Shown piece by piece: positions 7,361 to 13,771 of a stretch of 13,771 nucleotides of DNA. The DNA comes from Thermoprotei archaeon (lineage in GTDB: Archaea; Thermoproteota; Thermoprotei_A; Sulfolobales; WANQ01): positions 1 through 13,771 of the forward strand of contig JALWGO010000107.1 of NCBI GenBank assembly GCA_027038805.1, in the 5' to 3' direction. The translations under genes were made by a program, and so were the position numbers. Position 1 is the stretch's first letter, and every line of letters begins with the position of its first letter. A model generated the notes under the pieces. It made no database searches and had not been told where the DNA came from. It worked only from the letters and a program-made list of their open reading frames with translations.

Positions 7361-8343
7361 GAGTAAAGCCAGCATGCAACGTGGTGCCCTGGCTCTATTT
7401 CTACTAGTCTAGGTTTCTCGCGTTTACAGATATCCATAGTATAGCTACATCTTGGATGGAACCTGCATCCCGGCGGAGGATATATTAGGTTTGGTACTGT
7501 TCCTGGAATAGCTTCGAGTCTCTCAATCTTTGTTAGAGGATTAGGCACTGCCCTTAAGAGACCCTTAGTATAGGGATGTAAGGGATTCTTGAATACTTGT
7601 TCTACCGTCCCCAACTCTACAATGTTTCCAGCGTACATTACGGCTACTCTATCACACATTTCTGCTACAAGGCCCATATTATGGGTTATGAGGATAATTG
7701 TTAGCCTCTTCTCATTCTTAAGTTTGCGTAGTAAGTCCATTATCTGTGCTTGTATAGTTACATCGAGATACGATGTGGGCTCGTCTGCAATAATTATACG
7801 CGGCTGATTACTTAACCCTATGCCTATCACGCTACGCTGCTTCATACCGCCGCTAAGTTCGTGTGGATAAGCCTTTACTCTTTTTTCTGGATCAGGCATT
7901 AGTACACTTCGGAGCACGTCTATGGCTTTTATGAATGCTTCCTTCCACTTGGGCACTGTTTTATGTTCAACCATGGTCTCGGCTATCTGGTAACCAATAG
8001 TATATAATGGGTCCAAAGCTGCAGCGGGATCCTGGAATATATATGCTATTTCTTTTCCTCTAATCTCTCTAAGTTTATCTTCTGGGAGTTCTAGTAGGTT
8101 TATCTTGCCATAAGGGGTATGGTATATTATTTCGCCCTTCTCTATCCTACCGGGCTCTGGCACCAATTTAGTTATTGCTCTTGAGGTAACCGTTTTACCG
8201 CAGCCAGTCTCACCTACGAGGCAGAAGGTTTCTCCCTCACATACTGTGAAAGTAACACCGTCAATTGCCTTTACTATACCTGCGTAAGTGTAAAAGTTAA
8301 CATATAAGTCCTTTACTTCGAGAATAGGTTTACATATTTCCAC
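7354..8343 (-). CDS. Opp/Dpp-type ABC transporter ATP-binding protein (OppD-like)
   Basis: The partner ATPase of the importer. Walker A GETGCGKT is near 44-51 and the Q-loop FQDP near 105. The signature reads LSGGMKQR; MKQR in place of QRQR is common in OppD-type subunits. Walker B is IIIADEPTS and the switch His lies in THN. The C-terminal domain holds GCRFHPRC plus two more Cys, as in OppF, so both ATPases could carry the iron-sulfur-type motif. The start codon is GTG at 8343, set by GAGGTAG at 8356-8350, whose TAG is the oppC stop. An extra Cys pair (ICKP and VCEG) sits in the N-terminal 40 residues. The next gene begins 7 bases after its stop, so translation of the two ATPases is probably coupled. 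Confidence 0.95.
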   Translation of the reverse strand: MEICKPILEVKDLYVNFYTYAGIVKAIDGVTFTVCEGETFCLVGETGCGKTVTSRAITKLVPEPGRIEKGEIIYHTPYGKINLLELPEDKLREIRGKEIAYIFQDPAAALDPLYTIGYQIAETMVEHKTVPKWKEAFIKAIDVLRSVLMPDPEKRVKAYPHELSGGMKQRSVIGIGLSNQPRIIIADEPTSYLDVTIQAQIMDLLRKLKNEKRLTIILITHNMGLVAEMCDRVAVMYAGNIVELGTVEQVFKNPLHPYTKGLLRAVPNPLTKIERLEAIPGTVPNLIYPPPGCRFHPRCSYTMDICKREKPRLVEIEPGHHVACWLYSR

Positions 8344-8349
8344 GTTATT

Positions 8350-9471
8350 CTACCTCTTCTTTTTCTTTAACTTGAACTCAATGCTTCTTCTAGCCTTAGG
8401 ATCCAAAACATCTCTTAAGGCATCGCCTAGCAAGTTAAATCCTAGTACAGTTAACAATATGAAGATACCTGGTAGGAGGCTGAGCCACCAGTATCCTCTT
8501 ATAAGCCATCTTGATCCATCGTAGACTATTCGTCCCCAATCTGCTATTGGTGGTTGGGCCCCTATACCTAAATAGCTTAAACCAGCTTCAAGTAATATTA
8601 CTGATCCAACATCAAGTGTCAGTATCACTAGTATTGGTGCAAGTATATTAGGGAAGATGTGTTTAATCATTATCCCCCATGACCCCATGCCCATAGCTTT
8701 AGCAGCTTCAACGTAAACGTTCTCTCTAGCTGAAAGAGTACTGCCTCTCACTATTCTTGTATAACCAGGCCACCATACTATAATTATTGCAATAATGACG
8801 GATAGTAAGTTGGCAAGCCTAGGAGCATCGGCTGGGTCTAGTGAGAAGAGTGATAGCATAATATTTTGTAGCCATGGATTGGTTTCTAAAAGTCCTCGTA
8901 TTCTATCGGGTAGTGTGGCAGCAAAGGCTATGGCGAGTATTAGTCCCGGAAAGGCTAAGAATATATCGGTGATCCTCATGATGAGTTCATCTATTTTGCC
9001 ACCATAGTATCCTGATATAAGTCCTAGTATTATTCCTATAGGGGCACCAAGGATTATCACAAGTAATGCAACGACTAGAGAAGTCCTAGCACCATATAGT
9101 ACTAGTGATAACATGTCTCTTCCATAATCATCGGTTCCAAGTAAGAATATCTCGCCGCCTGGGCCCCTTCCTCCAGGAGGTATGAACCTATAATGTGTAT
9201 TCTTGAATACAAGGAGATCATTATAGCTATATGGTGCTACGAGGGGGCCAAAGATCCCAATTAATATAAACGATGCTACAAGTATTAAGCCAACTATTCC
9301 AGTAGGAGATCTATTTAGGGCATAGAACATTAGTCTCCATTCATCTATTTTCGACTTATTTCTAACGCTCCATCCGGGCCTTATTGAATCTATGATCTTT
9401 ACTATCCCCTTTAGAAAGAAGTCGCTTAAATGATCCAATAGCTTTTTCTCGTAGACTTCTTCGGCACTCAT
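8350..9471 (-). CDS. Opp/Dpp-type ABC transporter permease (OppC-like)
   Basis: Second membrane subunit of the importer, 373 residues. A cytoplasmic N-terminal segment of about 50 residues is followed by the first membrane helix (GIVGLILVASFILIG). Next comes an external loop containing the family motif LLGTDDYGRDM (near 111-121), then a five-helix core. The EAA loop that docks on the ATPases is EAAKAMGMGSWGIMIKHIFP near 255-275. The protein ends in a basic tail (KLKKKKR). The ATG at 9471 lies 9 bases behind GGAGG, and this SD overlaps the oppB stop (TAGGAGG). OppC-type subunits normally pair with an OppB-type subunit, which is encoded just upstream with a 13-base gap. Confidence 0.95.
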   Translation of the reverse strand: MSAEEVYEKKLLDHLSDFFLKGIVKIIDSIRPGWSVRNKSKIDEWRLMFYALNRSPTGIVGLILVASFILIGIFGPLVAPYSYNDLLVFKNTHYRFIPPGGRGPGGEIFLLGTDDYGRDMLSLVLYGARTSLVVALLVIILGAPIGIILGLISGYYGGKIDELIMRITDIFLAFPGLILAIAFAATLPDRIRGLLETNPWLQNIMLSLFSLDPADAPRLANLLSVIIAIIIVWWPGYTRIVRGSTLSARENVYVEAAKAMGMGSWGIMIKHIFPNILAPILVILTLDVGSVILLEAGLSYLGIGAQPPIADWGRIVYDGSRWLIRGYWWLSLLPGIFILLTVLGFNLLGDALRDVLDPKARRSIEFKLKKKKR

Positions 9472-9484
9472 AGCCTTCGGCCTC

Positions 9485-10525
9485 CTAATATCTTACTCTT
9501 GGATCTATGAGAGCGTATGTTATATCAACTATTAGATTAGCTAGCATATATATCAAGGCAAATAATAGGACTCCACCTATTAGTGCGGGGTAGTCGAAAT
9601 TACGGATGGCTTCTATCATGTAGCGTCCCATGCCAGGTATACCGAAAACGGTTTCGGTGATTGGTGCCCCTCCCAAAAGGCCCCCGAATTGTAGGCCTAG
9701 GACAGTTACTATGGGGACTAGAGCGTTCTTTAATGCGTGTCTCATTAGCCTAGACTTTCGTAGTCCCCGTGCCTTGCCAAACTCTATGTAGTCGGCATTC
9801 CATGTTTCCAGGAAGGCGTTTCGTGTAATTCTAGCTATAACTCCTATTCCAATGAAGCCAAGTACGAATGCTGGTAGGGCTAATCTATTGATTATTTGTA
9901 TAGCTATATCATTTTCTCCGAGTAAAAGTGCATCTATAACCATGATACCAGTTATACGTTGAGTGGGCTCAGGGAATCCTGCTAGTTCTATTACACGGAA
10001 TCTTACAAAGAATATATAGATTAGTAGATATCCTAGCCAGAATACTGGTGTTGAAACACCTACAAGTGCAAGACTTCTCACAGCGCTATCTAGCGGGGAA
10101 TCCTTCTTTAGAGCTGAGAGTACCCCTAATGGTATGCCTATGAAGACTATGTACAGGAAAGCAAAGAGGGTCAATTGTAGTGTTATGAAGAATCTACCAT
10201 ACTTTGTACCAGCGCCGGCAACACCTTGACTAGTACCAAAGATGAGGTCATCCCATATCTTATTATGGGTTCTAGGGCTAACTATATCATTAGTAAACAG
10301 TTTCTTCATTAGGAATACGTATTGCACATACCATGGATCGTTTAAATGATATTCCTCTCTAATTCTCTCAATCACTTCGGGGCTAGCCTTCTCTCCTCCA
10401 GCCCACGCCCTAGCTGGATCTGCTGGGATTAGATTAGCTATAATGAATACAAGAAGAGTAACACCTATAAGTGTTGGAATGAATGTGACTAGCCTCCTCA
10501 CGATGAATCTCTTTAACTCTGCCAC
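9485..10525 (-). CDS. Opp/Dpp-type ABC transporter permease (OppB-like)
   Basis: First membrane subunit of the importer, 346 residues with six predicted helices. The first helix carries the family opening FIVRRLVTFIPTLIGVTLLVF, and the external segment contains IPADPARAW. The EAA loop is YIEFGKARGLRKSRLMRHAL near 240-260, followed by the conserved ETVFGIPGMGRYM near 290-302. A longer external loop of roughly 50 residues (about 65-115) precedes the second helix. The start codon is GTG at 10525, with GGTG 10 bases upstream. An 89-base gap with its own TATA-like box separates it from the binding-protein gene, unlike the tight junctions downstream. Confidence 0.95.
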   Translation of the reverse strand: MAELKRFIVRRLVTFIPTLIGVTLLVFIIANLIPADPARAWAGGEKASPEVIERIREEYHLNDPWYVQYVFLMKKLFTNDIVSPRTHNKIWDDLIFGTSQGVAGAGTKYGRFFITLQLTLFAFLYIVFIGIPLGVLSALKKDSPLDSAVRSLALVGVSTPVFWLGYLLIYIFFVRFRVIELAGFPEPTQRITGIMVIDALLLGENDIAIQIINRLALPAFVLGFIGIGVIARITRNAFLETWNADYIEFGKARGLRKSRLMRHALKNALVPIVTVLGLQFGGLLGGAPITETVFGIPGMGRYMIEAIRNFDYPALIGGVLLFALIYMLANLIVDITYALIDPRVRY

Positions 10526-10580
10526 AGCCTACACCGTGGGCCAGATTTAGGCAAATTTTTCGAAGAGAGGGGGATTATAA

Positions 10581-10590
10581 GTTTTATATA
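10581..10590 (-). promoter_or_regulatory. box A for an internal promoter of oppBCDF
   Basis: The minus strand reads TATATAAAAC, a near-consensus crenarchaeal box A. It predicts a transcript start near 10560, about 35 bases before the oppB GTG. It lies just past a T6 tract that follows the binding-protein stop, so oppBCDF may be transcribed independently. Confidence 0.55.
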
Positions 10591-10600
10591 TTGTAGGGAG

Positions 10601-10606
10601 AAAAAA
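10601..10606 (-). terminator. oligo-T tract after the binding-protein gene
   Basis: The minus strand carries TCTTTTTTCTCCC about 9 bases after the stop codon. T-runs of this kind terminate archaeal transcription without a hairpin. It probably gives partial termination between the binding protein and the transporter subunits. Confidence 0.5.
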
Positions 10607-10614
10607 GATATGTT

Positions 10615-12945
10615 TTAGGGTTTAAAACCATATAGGTTCTCCCATAGTGTTGCATTCCAATAGTATGGATTGTACTCTAATACTATGTGACTTCCCTCAA
10701 CGTATTCCTTGACATAGTATGGCCCAGTACCTACTGGGAATTTATGTAGATACTGGTGCGTTGGCTCCTGTTCACCCTTGCCAATGTACTTTGCCCAAGC
10801 TGATGGATTCTTACCCCATTCTGCAGCATTCATGGCTTCCTCATACTTACCCTTCAACTGGTCTACATTGTCAAATAGGTATTGTGCTGGTATTACCATT
10901 AAGAATGGATCAGCTAGTATGCTTAGTATTGGCCCGTATGGATAGTATAGTTTAATGTACAGTACTCCCGCCGTCTTACCCTTGTAGCCGAAGAAGTCTA
11001 GTAACTCGTCTAATGATTTAATTACCTTTGATTGTCCCTTATACTCTGCTATTAGTTCGTTATTCTTTAATATATTGTTAAATTCTTCTTCAGTGTAGAC
11101 TTTCGAGTTATTGGCATCTATGAATTCTGTGACCATCCATGAAGGATCTCCTTCTAGTCTAGCTACTCTCCATATGGTGAATAGCATGTCTAATGCAGTT
11201 ATATTATAGACCTTATTGTGCCATGGATCATATGCTTTTACTCCTCCTCTTATAACGAAGTACCATTCAGTTGCATCCTTATTATGTACCCAGGCGACTG
11301 CTAGATCCGGTGAAACTTCTTTCGTCTCATTCTTCCAGTAGGTTACCAGTGTGTCGCCTATATTATGGAATATAGCCCATCCAAAGGTCTCGTAGTTGAA
11401 GGCTGGGTCAAAAGTATCTGGCCATCCTATTGTTGCTACAACATACGTGTTTGGATCGTTTACATAGTCCTTAATACCGGTGCTTACTGTGGGTGCATTT
11501 GGATCCTCCCATAGTAGGTCATATCTCTCTGCTAGTGTTGGGTGATAGTATCTACCGTGTAGCCAGTTCCAGTAAGGTCTTACTAAGACGTATTGTCCTA
11601 GTAGTATTATTGGGACTTCCTTGTTTGACGCCTGGAATAATGCATTATATATTGCTTCTCTTATCTCTGGATTAGCCTCTCTTCTCCCAGCGATTACTAG
11701 TGCATCCACGGTAGTGTTTCTATAGAAGGCTGGATCTATGTCAGTGAAACCTGTTGAGTTTTCTATAGGCTTTGTCTTATTCTCGTCTACTATGTATGAT
11801 ACAACTATGAATGGTTTACCGCTTACTGATACAGTTGCACCAGTTCCTTTCTCGCCTACTACCACATAGTATTTCTCGGTATCAAATACGATTGCATTCT
11901 TAACGTATTTTCCTACATCACTTGGCGATTGAACTTCAGCAACGTTTACCTCCTTGAACTTTGTGCCTCCATAGAATAAGGGTCCGACATAGTTATCTGG
12001 GTCTAAGTAATCTGGCGCCCATCCGATAATATATACATCGAATTCTCCATTCTCAACCTTGCTTAGATATACCGGCCATTCTAGTGATCTAGTCGATATC
12101 TTAAATCCAAGTCTACCCCAGCTATCTGATAATAACGTTGCTATTTTCTCTCTCTGAGTGTTTCCAGCATTATACCAGATCTCAAATGTATACTTGGTTG
12201 GATCTATTCCAGCTTTCTGTAATAGTTCCTTGGCCTTGTTTAACCTCTCCTCGTAGGGTATTGCAGTATAATTTATTATATTGTATGTCGTGTATCCTAG
12301 GAAACCATATGGTATGATTCCGTGTAATGGTTTTAGATAACCCTCATAGACAGTCTGTATTATCACTTCATATGGTACTGCATAAGCTAGTGCTTGTCTT
12401 ACTAACGTGTTGTTAAATGGTGCCTTATTGCAGTTTAAGACTACGTAGACGATAGAAGGCTCTAGTAGTCCTTTCTCTACAATGATCTTATAGTTACCCA
12501 TAGTGTATCCTTCAACATCCGGTATGTTCTCTAATGGTATTGCAGCGGCATCAGCAGTACCCGATTGTAACATATTTATTCTTGGTACTGGATCATTGTT
12601 TATAATATAGATCATTCTCTTATGGAATGCTTTTTCAGGCTTAGGTGTTGTCGTTGTCTGTGTAGGTGTTGGACTGGTTGTTGTGGTTGTTTTTGTTGGT
12701 GTGCTTGTTGTTTTTGTGGTTGTTGATGTTTTCGTGGTTGTGGTCTTACTTGTTGTTGGGCTTGGCGATGAAGTAGTAGTTGGTGATGGACTACTAGTCG
12801 TTGGAGTTGATGTTGGGCTTGTTGTTTTTGTGGTTGTTGGCGCTGGCTGTTGGGTTGCATAATATGCTGCTGCAGCTATTATGATTATGATTATTATTAC
12901 GGTTATTACGATTCCAGCTGTTTTGGATAAACCTTTCCTTGTCAT
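10615..12945 (-). CDS. membrane-anchored solute-binding protein (family 5), apparently circularly permuted
   Basis: Captures a peptide or oligosaccharide outside the cell and delivers it to OppBC. Residues 1-32 are a basic start (MTRKG) plus an Ile/Ala-rich helix, resembling the pilin-type signals of crenarchaeal binding proteins. Residues 33-104 are a Thr/Ser/Pro stalk. The family-5 domain follows in reversed order. First come elements that are normally C-terminal: LQSGTAD (126-132), LVRQALAYAV (181-190), AKELLQKAG (238-246), IIGWAPDYLDPDNY (306-319) and VPIILLGQ (444-451). Then come elements that are normally N-terminal: TIGWPDTFDPAFNYET (505-520), NIGDTLVTYW (528-537), PDLAVAW (546-552), PVGTGPYYVKEY (737-748) and NPYYWN (759-764), which ends the protein. 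About 70 residues (330-400) look inserted. Nine N-x-S/T sites fit an external glycoprotein. The ATG at 12945 has only a weak SD. Family sure; order read directly; substrate unknown. Confidence 0.93.
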   Translation of the reverse strand: MTRKGLSKTAGIVITVIIIIIIIAAAAYYATQQPAPTTTKTTSPTSTPTTSSPSPTTTSSPSPTTSKTTTTKTSTTTKTTSTPTKTTTTTSPTPTQTTTTPKPEKAFHKRMIYIINNDPVPRINMLQSGTADAAAIPLENIPDVEGYTMGNYKIIVEKGLLEPSIVYVVLNCNKAPFNNTLVRQALAYAVPYEVIIQTVYEGYLKPLHGIIPYGFLGYTTYNIINYTAIPYEERLNKAKELLQKAGIDPTKYTFEIWYNAGNTQREKIATLLSDSWGRLGFKISTRSLEWPVYLSKVENGEFDVYIIGWAPDYLDPDNYVGPLFYGGTKFKEVNVAEVQSPSDVGKYVKNAIVFDTEKYYVVVGEKGTGATVSVSGKPFIVVSYIVDENKTKPIENSTGFTDIDPAFYRNTTVDALVIAGRREANPEIREAIYNALFQASNKEVPIILLGQYVLVRPYWNWLHGRYYHPTLAERYDLLWEDPNAPTVSTGIKDYVNDPNTYVVATIGWPDTFDPAFNYETFGWAIFHNIGDTLVTYWKNETKEVSPDLAVAWVHNKDATEWYFVIRGGVKAYDPWHNKVYNITALDMLFTIWRVARLEGDPSWMVTEFIDANNSKVYTEEEFNNILKNNELIAEYKGQSKVIKSLDELLDFFGYKGKTAGVLYIKLYYPYGPILSILADPFLMVIPAQYLFDNVDQLKGKYEEAMNAAEWGKNPSAWAKYIGKGEQEPTHQYLHKFPVGTGPYYVKEYVEGSHIVLEYNPYYWNATLWENLYGFKP
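12634..12849 (-). repeat. low-complexity Thr/Ser/Pro-coding stretch (stalk)
   Basis: About 72 codons, mostly ACA/ACC/ACG/ACT, TCN/AGT and CCN, encode the stalk of the binding protein (TTTKTTSPTS, then TTKTSTTTKT and similar). At DNA level it is an irregular, imperfect triplet repeat, prone to slippage and to spurious open frames. Such stalks in archaeal surface proteins are often O-glycosylated and hold the binding domain away from the membrane. Confidence 0.85.
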
Positions 12946-12980
12946 ACTGTTAACCCTTTCCTAATCATATACAGGTAGGT

Positions 12981-12996
12981 GTTAATAAATTTAATT
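12981..12996. promoter_or_regulatory. shared A/T core of a divergent promoter
   Basis: GTTAATAAATTTAATT lies between two divergent genes. For the plus-strand gene, AAATTTAA (12988-12995) is about 26 bases before the ATG at 13018, which predicts a leaderless mRNA. For the minus strand, TTTATTAA predicts a start near 12960 and a leader of about 15 bases for the binding-protein gene. A second candidate, GTATATGA at 12965-12972, would make that mRNA leaderless too. Confidence 0.45.
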
Positions 12997-13017
12997 TTGT
13001 GGAAACTGGACACTTCT

Positions 13018-13647
13018 ATGGGTCGAACAATTATGGTAGTAGAAAAGAGTATCATCATTCCATATCTGGAGTGTGTAGTTGAGGCTCGGGATAGAATTAG
13101 GAGAATTTGCATTGACTCATATTTTATTCGAAGGGTTGTACCTATAAATGTCTCGTTACTTGTATATCCTTGTAAGGTAGTAATGAACTATACTACTAGG
13201 GAAAAGAAACCAGGTGACATAGTACTTAATGCTAGCGATGATTGCAAAGAAAACATTAATTATATAATTGATGTTTATCGCGATTTAAAGAGTGATAGTT
13301 TAAAAGTATTTAAACGAATGTACTGGTATAATATTTCTAACTTAATAGTCCCAGTAAGGTTCTCGCCTTTGATGAGGGAGAAACTGGATCGTTATGAGAA
13401 GGTTGTAGGTGAACTCACAGCTTCTGTAATGCTTCTTGATAGAGTTCTGGGTAAAGAGGTATTGAGGGGCAACTATAGTGTCATAGGCAATGGTGTGAAG
13501 AATATAAAGCTTACTTTATCTATTACAGAGAATAAGGTTATTTTCTCAAACGGTATTTTGGGCAAGATATATACTAGGCTATATGAGAGCGATGAATTAT
13601 TTAGAAAAGAAATTCTAAACCTATTAAATCAAGCTACGCCTCCATAA
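13018..13647 (+). CDS. uncharacterised protein divergent from the binding-protein gene
   Basis: I do not recognise this protein of 209 residues. It lacks clear membrane helices or a signal peptide, and is mixed in character with many Ile/Val and Arg/Lys residues. Four Cys lie in the first 90 residues (LEC, RIC, PCK, DDC), too scattered to call a zinc site. A helical stretch MREKLDRYEKVVGELTASVM is in the middle, and the C-terminus is LLNQATPP. The frame stays open upstream to a GTG at 12979, but that codon precedes the predicted box A. The ATG at 13018 sits where a leaderless transcript would begin, so I chose it; an ATG at 13033 is also possible. It shares its promoter region with the binding-protein gene, which may mean common regulation. 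The 3' end overlaps the Zn-ribbon gene by 14 bases. Confidence 0.7.
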   Translation: MGRTIMVVEKSIIIPYLECVVEARDRIRRICIDSYFIRRVVPINVSLLVYPCKVVMNYTTREKKPGDIVLNASDDCKENINYIIDVYRDLKSDSLKVFKRMYWYNISNLIVPVRFSPLMREKLDRYEKVVGELTASVMLLDRVLGKEVLRGNYSVIGNGVKNIKLTLSITENKVIFSNGILGKIYTRLYESDELFRKEILNLLNQATPP

Positions 13648-13771
13648 TTTTAAATAATGGAGGTGTAATACGCTGGCTCTTACATCGGGGACAACGGCTT
13701 GGTTTACGGGGTTTACGTAAGTCTTTGAAGACGTAGCCACAGTTACGGCACTGTGGGGGTATCATATATAG
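13634..13771 (-). CDS. Zn-ribbon protein, C-terminal part (cut by window edge)
   Basis: The minus strand is open from the window edge to a TAG at 13636-13634, giving 45 codons. The translation holds CRNC and CPRC (two C-x2-C knuckles 17 residues apart), with FKDLRKPRKPSRCPRC and a tail ITPPLFKI. This matches the C-terminal Zn ribbon of archaeal predicted transcription regulators of the HTH plus Zn-ribbon type (COG3357-like). An in-frame ATG at 13765 precedes IPPQC, but family members have an HTH domain before this point, so the gene most likely continues beyond the window. The gene is convergent with the neighbouring uncharacterised gene and overlaps its last 14 bases. Zn ribbon certain from the Cys spacing; the HTH part is not visible and is inferred. 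Confidence 0.8.
   Translation of the reverse strand, partial: LYMIPPQCRNCGYVFKDLRKPRKPSRCPRCKSQRITPPLFKIMEA

Noticed and set aside
7347..7379. Upstream ATG for oppF (11 extra residues)
   Set aside because: It would overlap oppD and lacks a ribosome-binding site, while the ATG at 7346 has a perfect GAGGTGAT at ideal spacing.
12612..12860. Minus-strand open frame encoding a Gln/His-rich peptide
   Set aside because: It is the second frame of the Thr/Ser/Pro stalk; ACA/ACC-rich codons read one base off give CAA/CAC. It has no start context of its own.
10615..12945. Fusion of two separate genes or two binding domains
   Set aside because: The halves contain complementary, non-repeated landmarks that add up to one domain, behind a single signal and stalk, in one uninterrupted frame.
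12946..12960. AGGGTTAACA upstream of the binding-protein gene resembling AGGGTTGACA in the PiT/NSUN gap
   Set aside because: A 9-of-10 match at different distances from the promoters and overlapping a possible weak ribosome-binding site; too short to claim as a shared operator.
12979..13017. GTG start for the right-hand unknown gene
   Set aside because: It lies upstream of the predicted box A, and the ATG at 13018 fits a leaderless transcript 26 bases from that box. It cannot be fully excluded.
1..13771. CRISPR array, insertion sequence, integration site or C/D-box RNA
   Set aside because: No regularly spaced direct repeats, transposase-like frame, flanking inverted repeats or convincing C/D box pairs were seen in the intergenic regions.

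Overview
The window looks like chromosomal DNA of a hyperthermophilic crenarchaeote, most likely a peptide-fermenting member of the Desulfurococcales (Staphylothermus/Desulfurococcus type). The evidence is AT-rich DNA of roughly 40% G+C, Shine-Dalgarno motifs of the GAGGTGA type, A+T-rich box A elements about 25 bases upstream of predicted transcript starts, TTG and GTG starts, and archaeal gene families: a stand-alone KaiC-like ATPase, a PiT transporter paired with a DUF47 protein, an NSUN-type RNA methyltransferase with an N-terminal NusB-like region, and a Thr/Ser-linker binding protein. The genus is inferred, not proven.

Left part (1-2362): the 5' end of a tRNA gene runs off the left edge on the minus strand. 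A divergent two-gene unit follows, encoding a KaiC-like RecA-superfamily ATPase and pyruvate kinase. Middle left (2359-4957, minus strand): an unrecognised Trp-rich, Cys-free protein, then the inorganic phosphate pair of a DUF47/PhoU-like accessory protein and a PiT permease. An NSUN-family m5C RNA methyltransferase (5095-6390) is transcribed divergently from the phosphate pair.

Middle right (6381-12945, minus strand): a complete Opp/Dpp-type ABC importer in the transcription order binding protein, oppB, oppC, oppD, oppF. It would capture a peptide or oligosaccharide outside the membrane and import it with two ATPases that carry the Cys-rich C-terminal domain. A T-tract and a new TATA-like box between the binding-protein gene and oppB suggest the binding protein is expressed separately from the transporter. 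Right end (13018-13771): an unrecognised protein divergent from the binding-protein gene, and the C-terminus of a minus-strand Zn-ribbon protein cut by the window edge.

The most striking feature is the binding protein (10615-12945). Its family-5 solute-binding domain appears circularly permuted: the half that is normally C-terminal comes first, and the half that is normally N-terminal comes last. The break falls exactly after the NPxYW motif. The permuted domain hangs on a pilin-like N-terminal membrane anchor and a long Thr/Ser/Pro stalk, and carries an extra insert of about 70 residues.
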